Part shown: piece by piece, positions 1 to 10,100 of the stretch
Layout: each line of letters opens with the position of its first letter
How positions within the stretch are numbered: position 1 is the stretch's first letter
NCBI RefSeq assembly: GCF_030272695.1
Contig: NZ_JARFYN010000017.1
Span: 62,001-126,000, forward strand
Reading direction: 5' to 3'
Length of the DNA: 64,000 nucleotides
From: Martinezella calliandrae
GTDB lineage: Bacteria; Pseudomonadota; Alphaproteobacteria; Rhizobiales; Rhizobiaceae
The notes under the pieces: generated by a model
The model's database searches: none
The model's input: the letters and a program-made list of their open reading frames with translations, nothing else
What the model was told of the DNA's origin: nothing
Program-made: the position numbers and the translations under genes

Positions 1-10
1 GTGCAATCTG

Positions 11-850
11 ATGGTCCATGTATTGACGCCGCCCGCGGTCGACGACATAGGCCTGATCGATGATGTGATCGCCGAACGACAGACTGGCGTAAACGCCGCG
101 TTCTTCAATGGCATCGCCGTAGAATGGCGAGAACGAGTGCAATCTTATCTCGACGGCCGCGGTTCGCCCGCGGTCGTCGAGAGGTGGCCGGCAGCCGAAG
201 CTCGCAAGAGCACACTGGTCGGCCTCTATACACATCCAGCCGAAGGTTCCGCCCAAGAAGCCGTCCTAAACAATCTCAGATCACATGAACTGGTTATATG
301 CCCGGCGTGTGGAGAGGCAGGTCGGCCAAATACACTCGATCATTACCTTCCGAAGCGGCTCTACCCCCAGTTCGCAATCGTTGCCCATAATCTCTTTCCA
401 ATGTGTGACGCCTGCCAGAAGGCAAAACTGGAGGAAACGGGCGACGCCCAGAATCCCCGCTTTTTCATCCACCCTTATTTCGACAGATTCTCTGCGCCGA
501 AACTCGTCGCGTTGAGGATCGAGCCTCCATTTTCGACACCACTTTTCGAACTCACGGCGAATCCCGATTTGCATGACCATGAACGTGCAATTGTTGCGAT
601 CCATGTCGAGAAGCTGGAGATCACGACACGGTTTGCATCGTTCTTCTCCGGAGCCTATCGCCGTGTTCTCCGACTCGCCGGTGAGATTCGTGGGGGCGGC
701 CAGGACCTGGCGGCAATGTTCGGTTACTTTCGAGGAAACGCTGTTGCCATATCGCCCAATTCGTGGGACTTCATCGTCTACGATGCAGTGCTATCGAACC
801 CGGAGCTGATGAATTTTCTGCAAAATGGAGAGCTACCGCCGCTCCTGTAG
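11..850 (+). CDS. HNH-type endonuclease domain protein (PtuB-like), possibly 5'-truncated by window edge
   Basis: Probable metal-dependent DNA nuclease. Around residues 97-140 there is a CPAC pair, then the core LDHYLPK, then NLFPMCDACQKAK with a second CxxC; this is the HNH layout with a structural zinc (CxxC...DH...N...CxxC). The rest of the 279 residues matches nothing I recognise. The frame is open to the left edge with no stop, so the true start may lie outside the window and an operon partner could be there. HNH proteins of this style occur as the B subunit of Septu-like ATPase/nuclease defence pairs (family knowledge); the role here is inference. It converges on the OLD-like ATPase gene 243 bp downstream, which is not an operon arrangement. 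Confidence 0.7.
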   Translation: MVHVLTPPAVDDIGLIDDVIAERQTGVNAAFFNGIAVEWRERVQSYLDGRGSPAVVERWPAAEARKSTLVGLYTHPAEGSAQEAVLNNLRSHELVICPACGEAGRPNTLDHYLPKRLYPQFAIVAHNLFPMCDACQKAKLEETGDAQNPRFFIHPYFDRFSAPKLVALRIEPPFSTPLFELTANPDLHDHERAIVAIHVEKLEITTRFASFFSGAYRRVLRLAGEIRGGGQDLAAMFGYFRGNAVAISPNSWDFIVYDAVLSNPELMNFLQNGELPPLL

Positions 851-1092
851 GCGGCTTCGTTTAAGCTGAAGCTAGCGCTGGCTGGCGGGCAAGACTTCAA
901 CGCCGCATACAAATATTGTGTTGACAGACCGGCAAGGGACGCAATGCTCAGATCCATTTCACACCCCTCGAATCGATGAAGTCGCCACAGTTCCTGCTGT
1001 GGCGTGTAAGGTTTACGAGTTGCGAAAGGATGCCGATTGAAGAAACCGAGCATTCGTGTCTGATCGAATGCCAGTTGCGTCTACGCCCGCTG

Positions 1093-3054
1093 TCAGAGCA
1101 GCTTGTTGTAGGCGTCAAAAATGGTCTGAGCTCTGTCGAGCGTGGTATTCACCGATGCTCCCTTTCCATCCAGTAATTTGGGGTTTCGTATCAACCAGGA
1201 GGCCGGCCTGAAATGGTCGAATTCCGGAACGCTGCTCGGCATGATTGCGAATGCGGCCTCGGCCTGCTTCACAAGCCGCTGCGTATCATTCTTTGCCTCG
1301 ATCAGCTTGGCTGCTGTAAGCTTATGCTGATCGTCGAGCTCGTAGGTACCGTTTAACATGGACGCGAAAAGCTCCGGCTCGAACATGTCTTCGATGTCGG
1401 CTTCCGGCCGCTGCAAGAAGTCGGCCATGGTGAAAAAGTGTCCAGCTTGCAGAACTTCGGATTTCTTCAAATCCTCGACTTTCCGTTTGTCTCCCTGAGC
1501 CTGATCGGAGAGGACAGCAGTGTGCAGCGCGTTGGACGAGAACATCGCCACGAATGGCCGGATCTTGTCGATGCCGCCCGCAGGGCAGATCGTCCAGCGG
1601 CTGTCTAACCCTTCGCGGCCCCGGCGCTTAAGCGCGTCGGAAATTGCTTGGACGTAGAGGATGTCGCCCGGTCCCTCTACCAGGAGCGTGTGCTTGCCTA
1701 CAAAAAGCGACTGCGTGATCTCGTAGCCGAGCGCACCTTGCAGCGGAAACAGGGTATCAGGATCGCGCGTCAGGACGTCAGACCTTACCTTGGTTCCTTG
1801 CGGAATGCGTCTTGGGCCCTTCATCTCGACTTGATCCTCGACGATACGAACGGACGCCAACTCTTCCGCCGGCACCATGAATGGCGAATGCGTCGAGTAG
1901 ATGATCTGATGATGAGGCGCGAGCTTCTCCTTGAAGAAGCGGAGGAGATCTGCCTGCGCCTTGCCGTGGAGGGTGAGGCCGGGTTCGTCGAGCAGCAGCA
2001 CGACAGGCGTCTCTTCCTTTTGGACCTGCGCGAACTTGACCAGGAAGGAGAAGAACCAGACGAAGCCGGCACTACGCTCCGAAAATGGGGTGTCGACACG
2101 ATGGAGATTGTTTTGGATGCGAGCCCACGCGATCGTGCCGGTATTAAGAGGCGAAGGATCGCCCGACCGGGCTTGCTCGATCCTTACGACAACGTTCAGA
2201 TCAGGGTTTTGTGTCCAGTACTCGAGTACCTGGTCGGTGATGTTGTTTGATGCCGCTTGAAGCCGCGCATTGAAGGTCTCGTACGTCGTCACCTGCGTGA
2301 TTTTGTCGATCGAGACGCCGGCGTAGTCCAAAAACTCTGCAAACAGACGCGCGCCTCGGTGCGCGTCATTCTTAATCTGGCCATCGGCGATATACTGCCG
2401 AGTCTGCTCGAGCTGGATCGCCCCTTCCATCCTGTCGTACGACGAAAAATACATGAATTTCGGGAGGATCGACATGATCAGTCGCCCGACGTGTGTCGTG
2501 ACTGCACCATTCTTGTCCAGATATGCCTTCAGCTTTTTGTGATTTTCGGTCGGGGAGGTGATTTTACTGAGAACGTCTATTAGCTCCGATGTCGTCGTCG
2601 CCGACGCAAGAACCGACCTCTCCGAGCTGTCTAGCTCGAATTTCGTGTAGAGGAATTCGAGCGCTGCCGGGAAATTCAAGCCGACCGTTACGTGAGGCTT
2701 TTCGCCGTAGCGACGCGTGATGGTCACTTCGTTTTTCGCAAGGACGCCTTTGCCGATCTGCTCGGACATATGCTCCATATCGTCGGCAGACAACTCCCAG
2801 GTCGTCGAAATCGCGAGCGCTTCCTCATCGCCATGGCGCTCTTCGTATTGCGTCAGGTGACGCCGAGGATAATCTCGTTCCTTGTCAAAGACCGCGGGGG
2901 TCACGTCGTGGGGATTGAGCGCCGCGAGTGCTAGCAAGATGGCGCTTTTTCCGGCTTCGTTTTTACCAACCAAGCACGTGACGGGATCGACTTCGAAGAG
3001 TTCGCTGTCGTCTACTGATCTGAAATTCGTCACATGGACGGTCTTAATCTGCAT
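1093..3054 (-). CDS. OLD-family ATPase with C-terminal TOPRIM nuclease domain
   Basis: ABC-type ATPase fused to a TOPRIM domain, 653 aa, the size of OLD/GajA-like proteins. Walker A VGKNEAGKS at about 29-37; an ABC signature-like stretch FSERSAG near 324-330; Walker B VVLLLDEPGL at 351-360; the switch His follows in STHSP near 387-391. The TOPRIM part has LLVEGPGD (Glu460) and LSDQAQGD (Asp517 with Asp522), the expected acidic metal ligands. The start ATG at 3054 begins MQIKTVHVTNFRS, a typical RecF-like N-terminus. Family knowledge: OLD proteins are nucleases, often in phage defence. No helicase partner (as in Gabija) is visible; it stands alone, convergent with the HNH gene. Function in defence is inferred. 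Confidence 0.85.
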   Translation of the reverse strand: MQIKTVHVTNFRSVDDSELFEVDPVTCLVGKNEAGKSAILLALAALNPHDVTPAVFDKERDYPRRHLTQYEERHGDEEALAISTTWELSADDMEHMSEQIGKGVLAKNEVTITRRYGEKPHVTVGLNFPAALEFLYTKFELDSSERSVLASATTTSELIDVLSKITSPTENHKKLKAYLDKNGAVTTHVGRLIMSILPKFMYFSSYDRMEGAIQLEQTRQYIADGQIKNDAHRGARLFAEFLDYAGVSIDKITQVTTYETFNARLQAASNNITDQVLEYWTQNPDLNVVVRIEQARSGDPSPLNTGTIAWARIQNNLHRVDTPFSERSAGFVWFFSFLVKFAQVQKEETPVVLLLDEPGLTLHGKAQADLLRFFKEKLAPHHQIIYSTHSPFMVPAEELASVRIVEDQVEMKGPRRIPQGTKVRSDVLTRDPDTLFPLQGALGYEITQSLFVGKHTLLVEGPGDILYVQAISDALKRRGREGLDSRWTICPAGGIDKIRPFVAMFSSNALHTAVLSDQAQGDKRKVEDLKKSEVLQAGHFFTMADFLQRPEADIEDMFEPELFASMLNGTYELDDQHKLTAAKLIEAKNDTQRLVKQAEAAFAIMPSSVPEFDHFRPASWLIRNPKLLDGKGASVNTTLDRAQTIFDAYNKLL

Positions 3055-3289
3055 GATCGCCTCCCGGTTGTCATTTTTGCTTGAATTATTTCGGATCGGA
3101 GAACGTTTTTACAACTATGGCATCGGGTAAGATCCAAGAAAACCACAAGAAAATATGTGAACCAGACAGTCGCTGGGTCCACTCTTTCTTAGCGTGGCAG
3201 TTTTGTTCAAAGAACATCACGATTGTACAAGAGTAGACAGGCTCGAGAATCCTATCGCCCTTTCTCCACTCGCGAATTGAGAGCCGCCT

Positions 3290-4522
3290 ATGCTTCGCAG
3301 AGATAACGACGTGACCACTCTATGGCCTCAACACCGGCACGAAATAATCGACTGGTTGGTCAAGGACGTCCACGAACAGAGGTTCATCGACAATCTATTG
3401 GTAGACTTGTGCGCACGTCTGGTAGCGACCGGCGTTCCGGTCGCCCGCGCAGCGCTCATGTTCCGCACCAACTACCCGCAGTGGCTGGGCGCCCGAATCC
3501 TTTGGCAGCGCGGCGCGAGCGAGTGCGAGATTCGCGGCGTCGAGTACGGGATAGAACAGACTCTTGGCTACATCGGAAGTCCCGTTGAGCAGGTTGAGAA
3601 AGGCGCCGACTTCGTCCGCCATCGCATCCTTGACGACAAGCCGGGTGCGTCACGCCACATCGTCTACGACGAGCTTGCAGCCGGAGGCATGACCGATTAT
3701 GTCGCTCTTGTAATGCATCATACCTTGGGTAAACGTCAGGTCGTTACGTTTGCCACGGACGCGCCCCAAGGATTCAGGGACGACGAAATTGACCTTCTGA
3801 GGGATGTCGCTCCCCTAGTTTCGTCCGCGAGCGAAATCCGGATCAAGAACCACCTGGCGCGTATGCTCCTCGAGACATATGTGCGGAAGCAGGCAAGCAG
3901 TGAAATCCTTGCCGGTGCGACTAGGCGGGGAAGCGGATCAACAGTGCAGGCGGCGGTGATGGTCTGTGACCTGCGAGACTTCACTGCACTATCGGACGCT
4001 CTTCCAAGGGACAGCGTGCTCTCGCTGCTAAACGACTACTTCGATACCGTCACCGAACCGATCGAGCGCCACGGTGGCGAAATTCTGAAGTTCATGGGCG
4101 ATGGCCTGCTCGCGATCTTCCCGTTGAGCAGGCCTACGGCTGCAAAGGATCTCCTGGCCGCTGTGAAAGACGCGAGCAAGGGACTTCAGGCCTTGTCCGC
4201 CGCGCGCCTGAAAGATGGTCGCGAACCGCTGTCCTGGGGCGTCGGCGTTCATGCGGGCGACGTGATGTACGGAAATATCGGCTCGGCAAGTAGGCTGGAC
4301 TTCACGGTTGTAGGTCCTGCCGTAAACGTCGCATCGCGACTGGAACGGCTGACAAAGGACATTGGCCGACCGGTATTGATGTCCCAGGATTTCGCCGGCC
4401 TCCTGCCAGATAGTGATACGCTAGAGCGCCTTGGCCCCTTCCGGGTACGCGGACTAGGATCGCCGATAGAGGTCTTCGCACCGGTCAACGACCAATCCGC
4501 CAAACCGCCACCTGTTTCCTGA
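3290..4522 (+). CDS. Class III adenylate/guanylate cyclase
   Basis: Makes cyclic nucleotide from NTP. The first ~200 residues form an uncharacterised N-terminal region common in rhizobial cyclases; the catalytic domain occupies about 220-390. Metal-binding residues are visible in VCDLRDFTALSD and FMGDGLLAIF. The Lys in ILKFMGD and the Asp in RLDFTVVGPAVNVASRLE are the pair that favours ATP over GTP, so adenylate cyclase is the better call. No membrane segments, so probably a cytoplasmic one-protein sensor. ATG at 3290 follows a GAGAG stretch. It is monocistronic as far as can be seen; rhizobia carry many such genes and the signal sensed cannot be told. Confidence 0.9.
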   Translation: MLRRDNDVTTLWPQHRHEIIDWLVKDVHEQRFIDNLLVDLCARLVATGVPVARAALMFRTNYPQWLGARILWQRGASECEIRGVEYGIEQTLGYIGSPVEQVEKGADFVRHRILDDKPGASRHIVYDELAAGGMTDYVALVMHHTLGKRQVVTFATDAPQGFRDDEIDLLRDVAPLVSSASEIRIKNHLARMLLETYVRKQASSEILAGATRRGSGSTVQAAVMVCDLRDFTALSDALPRDSVLSLLNDYFDTVTEPIERHGGEILKFMGDGLLAIFPLSRPTAAKDLLAAVKDASKGLQALSAARLKDGREPLSWGVGVHAGDVMYGNIGSASRLDFTVVGPAVNVASRLERLTKDIGRPVLMSQDFAGLLPDSDTLERLGPFRVRGLGSPIEVFAPVNDQSAKPPPVS

Positions 4523-4867
4523 CGGCGCGTGGAGCGCGATCCAGACGCGAAGGTCGGCATAGTCGACACGTAATACCACGAACCTGCCATTGGGCGGCCG
4601 GATCTCGTGATCGCAGTCACGCTCGAGATCGAGGACGGCATCGAAGTCGCCGTAAAGCATCAAGGCTCTCGGGAAACGTTCTCCGTCGCGAGCCCTGGCT
4701 CTTATTGTGCGATGTTTGCGGCTGCGCCGCTTCCGATCCGGATCGTCCAACGCCGTGCTCGCTATTTTCAATACCAGCCGTCAGCAGCGGGGTACGTCTT
4801 CACGATCGCGCCGGTCCCGAATTCGCATTGAAATTCCGAAGCGGCCGCGCCAAAAAGGAGAAAGCCG
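4523..4867. other. Intergenic stretch, no confident gene
   Basis: About 345 bp between the cyclase and the SnoaL-like gene. A minus-strand frame (4454-4771) is open and overlaps the cyclase end; its middle reads plausibly as protein (…FPRALMLYGDFDAVLDLE…) but there is no clear start site and I know no family for it. A good AAGGAG ribosome site lies at the right end, serving the gene at 4868. Confidence 0.4.
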
Positions 4868-5278
4868 ATGACGACCCCGGAAGAAAACAAGGCCCTTGTT
4901 CTGAAGGCCTTCGACACGCTCTTCAACAAGCGCGATTACGACACCGCTTGGGATTTTTGGTCGCCCCACTACATTCAGCATAGTGCGCACATCAAGCCAG
5001 GCCGCGAAGGCCTCTTCGACCTCATTCGCGCGGTGCCGCCAACCCTGAAGTACGAACATCAGCTCATCGTGGCCGAAGACGACTATGTGATCGTCCACGG
5101 CCGCTTCTCGGGAAATGGTCGCGGCGTCGCGTGGGTCGCGGCAGATGTCGTTCGGATCGAGGATGGCAAGCTTGCCGAACACTGGGACGTTCTGCAGGAC
5201 GAGGCTACCCGTGCTGAATCGCAGAGCGGCAACCCGATGTTCGGCGGATTCTTCCCCGAAGAGCTGAACCCCGCCTGA
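4868..5278 (+). CDS. SnoaL-like / nuclear transport factor 2-fold protein
   Basis: 136-residue single-domain protein of the SnoaL-like polyketide-cyclase superfamily. The N-terminal helix (EENKALVLKAFDTLFNKRDYD), the WSPHYIQHSAHIKPGREGL block and the later DVVRIEDGKLAEHWDVLQDE strand are the family hallmarks; such proteins are often annotated as predicted SnoaL-like aldol condensation-catalysing enzymes. An AGGAG site sits 9 bases before the ATG. The final residues (NPMFGGFFPEELNPA) are typical too. Substrate cannot be inferred. It is separated by about 200 bp and a weak hairpin from the efflux operon downstream, so probably transcribed alone. Confidence 0.85.
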   Translation: MTTPEENKALVLKAFDTLFNKRDYDTAWDFWSPHYIQHSAHIKPGREGLFDLIRAVPPTLKYEHQLIVAEDDYVIVHGRFSGNGRGVAWVAADVVRIEDGKLAEHWDVLQDEATRAESQSGNPMFGGFFPEELNPA

Positions 5279-5311
5279 CCGCTTCGGCGTTTCGCCGTGC
5301 AGCACTTTCGA

Positions 5312-5336
5312 GGCGTCGTCGGAGTACCGCGACGCC
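5312..5336 (+). terminator. Weak hairpin after the SnoaL-like gene
   Basis: GGCGTCG at 5312-5318 pairs with CGACGCC at 5330-5336 and is followed by TTTCTCC. The loop is 11 bases and the T run short, so a weak terminator at best. Confidence 0.4.
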
Positions 5337-5484
5337 TTTCTCCATGGCCTCTGAAGAGAGTTTGACCCAATCCGGTCAGTATTCTCCTAAAAAGCTGCTT
5401 TCCGACAATCGTTTCGGAATGGCGGGCCTACGGTAGCGGTCCGAATTCCCGCAGCCACCGCGGCCGCCGCGCAAAGGTCTCATC

Positions 5485-5937
5485 ATGCCCCTCGTCCGTT
5501 TCGACCTCATCAAAGGTCGTTCCCCCGATCAGCTCGCAAAGCTTCTGGACCATGCACACCGCGCGTTGGTCGAATCGTTCCGCATACCCGAGAGCGACCG
5601 CTACCAGGTCGTAACGGAGCACGAGCCCATTCATGTGGTTGCGCTGGACACCGGCCTCGGTTTTCAGCGGACGAAAGATCTTGTCGTCGTCCAGGTTGTC
5701 AGCCGTCCGCGGTCGATGATGGAAAAGACGGCCTTCTACAGTTCCTTGGCGAAAGCCTTGGAAGACGAATGCGGCGTCAGTCCCTCAGACCTCGTCATCT
5801 CGGTCGTCGAAAACACCGACGCCGACTGGTCCTTCGGCAAGGGCGAGGCGCAATTCCTGACGGGTTCGCTCGCAGGCGTGAAGAACGAAGACGCCATCGA
5901 AGGCCCGCATTTCGGCGCCCGTCAACATCGAGGATAA
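5485..5937 (+). CDS. Tautomerase family protein
   Basis: 150 aa. MPLVRFDLIKGRSPDQLAKLLDHAHRAL begins the protein; Pro2 exposed after Met removal is the catalytic base of the tautomerase/4-oxalocrotonate superfamily. Length suggests the longer, MIF-like class with two beta-alpha-beta units. The motif PSDLVISVVENTDADWSFGKGEAQFLTG near the C-terminus is seen in tautomerase_2 proteins. The next gene, the RND adaptor, starts 4 bp after this stop, so the three genes form one operon; why a tautomerase travels with an efflux pump is unclear, perhaps to modify the pump's substrate. AAGG lies 7 bases upstream of the ATG. Confidence 0.85.
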   Translation: MPLVRFDLIKGRSPDQLAKLLDHAHRALVESFRIPESDRYQVVTEHEPIHVVALDTGLGFQRTKDLVVVQVVSRPRSMMEKTAFYSSLAKALEDECGVSPSDLVISVVENTDADWSFGKGEAQFLTGSLAGVKNEDAIEGPHFGARQHRG

Positions 5938-5941
5938 TTAC

Positions 5942-7129
5942 ATGTTCTCTCGCAAGCTCGCGTTGCCGCTGCTCCCACTTATGGCTGCACTCTTCAGTGC
6001 CCAGGCGTCCGCCCAGCAGGCCCCACCCCCGCCTCAGGTCTCCGTTGCTAAGCCGCTCGTCCGGGAAGTGGTCGACACCGACGACTTCATCGGCCGCTTC
6101 CAGGCGTCGGAACAGGTTTCAGTCCGCTCCCGCGTCGGCGGCTATCTTCAAAACATCGACTTCCAGGACGGCCAGCTCGTCAAGGCGGGAGACAACCTCT
6201 TTCAGGTCGACCAGCGGCCGTTCGACACCGCTTTGAGCGAGGCCAAGGCGAGCCTTGCCGTGGCGAATTCGACGCTCACCTATGCGAGGGCGCAGTTTGA
6301 CCGGGTAGACGCGCTCGTGAAGTCGGGCAGCCAATCGGTCTCGACCCTGGACGACCGGCGTCGCGAGCTACAATCGGCGGAGGCGAGCGTCCAGGGCGCG
6401 GAGGCGAGCGTGGACCGCGCCAAGCTCGACCTCGTGTATAGCAATATCACCGCGCCGCTGAGCGGCCGCATCGACCGGCACCTCATCTCCGTCGGAAATC
6501 TGGTCCAGGCCGACCAGACGATCCTCACCACGATCGTGGCTCTCGACCCGATCGACCTCTACTTCGACGTGGATGAGCGGCGATTGCTCAGCTACGCGGA
6601 AACCGCCCGCACCCAAGGCAAGGTGCTTCAGGAAGGCGGCGGCGGCATCGCCGTCACGGTGACGCTTTCGGACCGCGACCATACCAAATTCACCGGCAAG
6701 GTGAACTTCGCCGAAAACGTCGTGGACCCAGCCACGGGCACGCTTCGCGTCCGCGCCAGGTTCTCGAACCCGGACTTCATTCTGCAACCCGGTCTCTTTG
6801 GGCGGGTCAGCATCGAGGGCTCCAATCCCTACAAGGCGATCCTCATACCGGACGAGGCGATCTCGTCGGATCAGAACGAGCGCATCGTCTACGTGCTGAG
6901 CGCGGACGGAACGGTCACCACAAAGGCCGTCCGGTCCGGCCCGAAGCTTTACGGGTACCGCGTTATCCGAACCGGCCTGACAGGCGATGAGAACGTCGTC
7001 GTCAAAGGCGTCGTTCGTGTGCGTCCCGGTGCTAAGGTCACGCCCGTCACGGTCGTGCTGCCCCAGGAAAACAACGAAGCGCCCTCCTCTAGTCAGGAAG
7101 CCGCTGCAGCGACGGAGACGACGAAATGA
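5942..7129 (+). CDS. RND efflux periplasmic adaptor (membrane fusion protein)
   Basis: Links the inner-membrane RND pump to an outer-membrane channel. Signal peptide MFSRKLALPLLPLMAALFSAQASA, then the lipoyl half-motif (GGYLQNIDFQDGQLVKAGDNLF), a coiled-coil hairpin rich in Ala/Gln/Arg (about 85-155), the second lipoyl half (LVYSNITAPLSGRIDRHLISVGNLV) and beta-barrel/membrane-proximal domains. 395 aa is normal. RBS GAGG sits before ATG. Its stop overlaps the ATG of the pump gene (ATGA), so translation is coupled. No outer-membrane factor gene follows, so the system must borrow a TolC-like protein from elsewhere. Confidence 0.95.
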   Translation: MFSRKLALPLLPLMAALFSAQASAQQAPPPPQVSVAKPLVREVVDTDDFIGRFQASEQVSVRSRVGGYLQNIDFQDGQLVKAGDNLFQVDQRPFDTALSEAKASLAVANSTLTYARAQFDRVDALVKSGSQSVSTLDDRRRELQSAEASVQGAEASVDRAKLDLVYSNITAPLSGRIDRHLISVGNLVQADQTILTTIVALDPIDLYFDVDERRLLSYAETARTQGKVLQEGGGGIAVTVTLSDRDHTKFTGKVNFAENVVDPATGTLRVRARFSNPDFILQPGLFGRVSIEGSNPYKAILIPDEAISSDQNERIVYVLSADGTVTTKAVRSGPKLYGYRVIRTGLTGDENVVVKGVVRVRPGAKVTPVTVVLPQENNEAPSSSQEAAAATETTK

Positions 7130-10100
7130 GGTTCGCGCACTTCTTCATCGATAGGCCGATCTTCGCGTCGGTCATCTCCGTCATCCTGATGATCGTCGGA
7201 ACGGTCGCATACTTTCAGCTCGCGGTAACTCAGTACCCGGAAATTGCGCCTCCTACGATCGTAGTCCGGACGTCTTATCCGGGCGCCGATCCCCAGACCA
7301 TCGCTGACACCGTGTCGACGCCCATCGAGCAGGAAGTGAACGGCGTCGAAGACATGCTCTACATGTCTTCCTACTCGAGCGCCGACGGCGCGATGTCGCT
7401 GACCATTACCTTCAAGCTTGGTACCGACCTGGACAAGGCGCAGGTTCTTGTCCAAAACCGCGTAGCCATCGCCCTTCCCCGTCTGCCGGAGGAAGTCCAG
7501 CGACTGGGCGTGACGACGAACAAAAGTTCGCCCGACCTCATGATGGTCATTCACATTCTGTCGCCTACGGGACGCTATGACCAGCTCTACACCTCGAACT
7601 ACGCGCGTAACCGTATCCGGGACACACTCGTGCGCCTGCAAGGCGTCGGCGACGTCCAGATCTTCGGTGAGCGCCAATATGCCATGCGCATCTGGCTGGA
7701 TCCTGAAAAGCTGGCGTCCTACGGGATGACCTCCGCAGACGTGGTGCAGGCGCTCCGAGATCAGAACGTACAGGTGTCGGGCGGATCGATCGGCGGGCCA
7801 CCGGCAGGCAGTGACAATTCCTTCCAGTACACGGTCAGGACCGACGGGCGCTTCTCTGAAGCCCGGCAATTCCGTTACGTGATCGTCAAGTCGACGCCCG
7901 ACGGCCGTCTCGTCAAGCTTGAGGACGTCGCCCGGATCGAGCTCGGCGCGCAGGACTACGTCACGAACAGCTATTTGAACAATCAAGCGGCGGTCGCCCT
8001 TGGCATCTTTGCGAGACCCGGAACGAATGCCCTGGATACCGCCGCTCACATCAAGCAGATCATGAGTGAAGCGGGCAAGAGCTTCCCGCCTGGCCTCGAA
8101 TACCGGATCGTCTACGATACGACCGCCTTCGTCTCGGAGTCGATCACGGAGGTCTATCGGACCATTGGCGAGGCTGCCGTGCTCGTCGCAATCGTCGTCC
8201 TTATATTCCTCCAGTCCTGGAGGACCGCGATCATTCCGATCGTCGCTATTCCGGTTTCGCTCATCGGCACCTTTGCGTTCCTTTCCGCCTTCGGGATGTC
8301 GTTGAACATGCTGACGCTATTCGGCCTCGTTCTCGCGATCGGGATCGTGGTCGACGATGCGATCGTCGTCGTCGAGAACGTGGAAAGAAACCTCGCTAAG
8401 GGCATGAGCCCGCGCAAGGCGTCGCACGTGACCATGAACGAGGTCGGCACCGCTGTGGTCGCGATCTCGCTCGTTCTGATCGCCGTTTTCGCGCCGACTG
8501 CCTTCATCCCCGGCATTTCTGGTCAGTTCTACAAACAGTTCGCGGTGACGATATCGATTGCGACGGCAATCTCCGCGCTAAACTCGCTGACGTTGTCTCC
8601 CGCCCTCGCCGCGATCATTCTCAAAAAACACGTCCACCGGCAGGATCACCACAAGCGGAATATCTTCTCGCGCATCGGTCACGGAGCCGCCGCCGGCTTC
8701 AATCGAAGCTTCGATGCTATGAGCAGAGGGTATTCCTCCATCGTCCGGGTATTCGTCACCTCCTGGGCTGGACGCGGGATCGCGCTCCTCATCTTCGCTT
8801 GCCTGCTTGGCGCGACTTACTTCCTCAGCACCAAGGTGCCAAGCGGCTTCATTCCGGTCATGGACCAGGGATACGCCATCATCGTCGTGCAGCTTCCGGA
8901 TGGCGCCTCGCTCGATCGCACTGACGCGGTTGTCAAGCGCGTTGCCGAGATCGCCAAGAACACGCCCGGCGTCGGTAACGCAGTAGAATTCGCGGGCTTC
9001 AGTGGCGCAACGTTCACAAACGCGTCGAATGCGGGCGTAGTCTTCACTCCCTTCAAGCCGTTCGAGGAGAGACTGAAGGACGGTCAGACCGCAACCTCCA
9101 TCATCGGCAACCTCTACAAGAACCTGCGGAGCGAGCAGGAAGCCTTTATCATCGCTATCCCACCGCCGCCCGTCCGCGGCATCGGCAACTCCGGCGGCTT
9201 CAAAATGCAAATCGAGGATCTTGAAAACGCGAGCATGACGCGAGTCCTTGGCCTGACCCGCCAGTTGATGGCGGCTGCGAACCAGACGCCAGGCCTTTCG
9301 GGAGTGTTCACGACCTTCTCGGAATCCAGCCCCGAGTTTTTCGTCGATATCGACCGGGACAAGGCCCAGTTTCTGAACGTGCCGATCCCGAACATCTTCG
9401 ACACGCTCGCCAGCAACCTCGGGATCTCATACGTGAACGACTTCAACGCCTTCGGACGCGTCTATCAGGTGCGTGCGCAGGCCGACAAGCAGTTCCGCAT
9501 GGAGCGGGACGACATGCTCGACCTGAAGGTCAAGTCGGCGACCGGCGCCCTAGTGCCGCTTGGAACGCTTGCCGACATCCATGAGACTAGCGGCCCCCCG
9601 CTGGTGCAGCGCTATGGCATGTACGTATCCGTGCCTCTTCAGGGCAACACCGCGCCCGGCACGTCGACCGGAGAGGCAATCAAGAAGATGGAAGGACTCG
9701 CGACGAAGATCCTGCCGCCTGGGACGACGTTCGAATGGACCGACCTTGCCTACCAGGAGACGCATGTGGGCGGGAACGCATCGTGGATTTTCGTCCTATC
9801 GGTCGTGTTCGTCTTCCTTGCGCTGTCCGCCCAGTACGAGAGCTGGATCCTTCCTCTGTCCATCATCCTGATCGTGCCGCTGGCCGTCCTTGGCGCGCTA
9901 CTGGGCGTCTACGTCCGGGGGATGGACAACAACGTCCTCACCCAGATCGGCTTCGTCGTCCTAATCGGACTGGCGGCGAAAAACGCGATCCTCATCGTCG
10001 AGTTCGCCCGCCAGGCCCAGGACGAAGGCAAGACCGCCGTCGAGGCGGCAATCGAGGCCAGCCATCATCGCCTGCGGCCCATCCTTATGACGGCGTTCGC

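Noticed and set aside
1093..3054. Gabija (GajA) assignment
   Set aside because: No UvrD-like GajB helicase gene is adjacent; only the general OLD family is supported.
4454..4771. Possible minus-strand gene overlapping the cyclase end
   Set aside because: Protein-like middle but no clear ribosome site, no known family, and overlap with the cyclase; not called.
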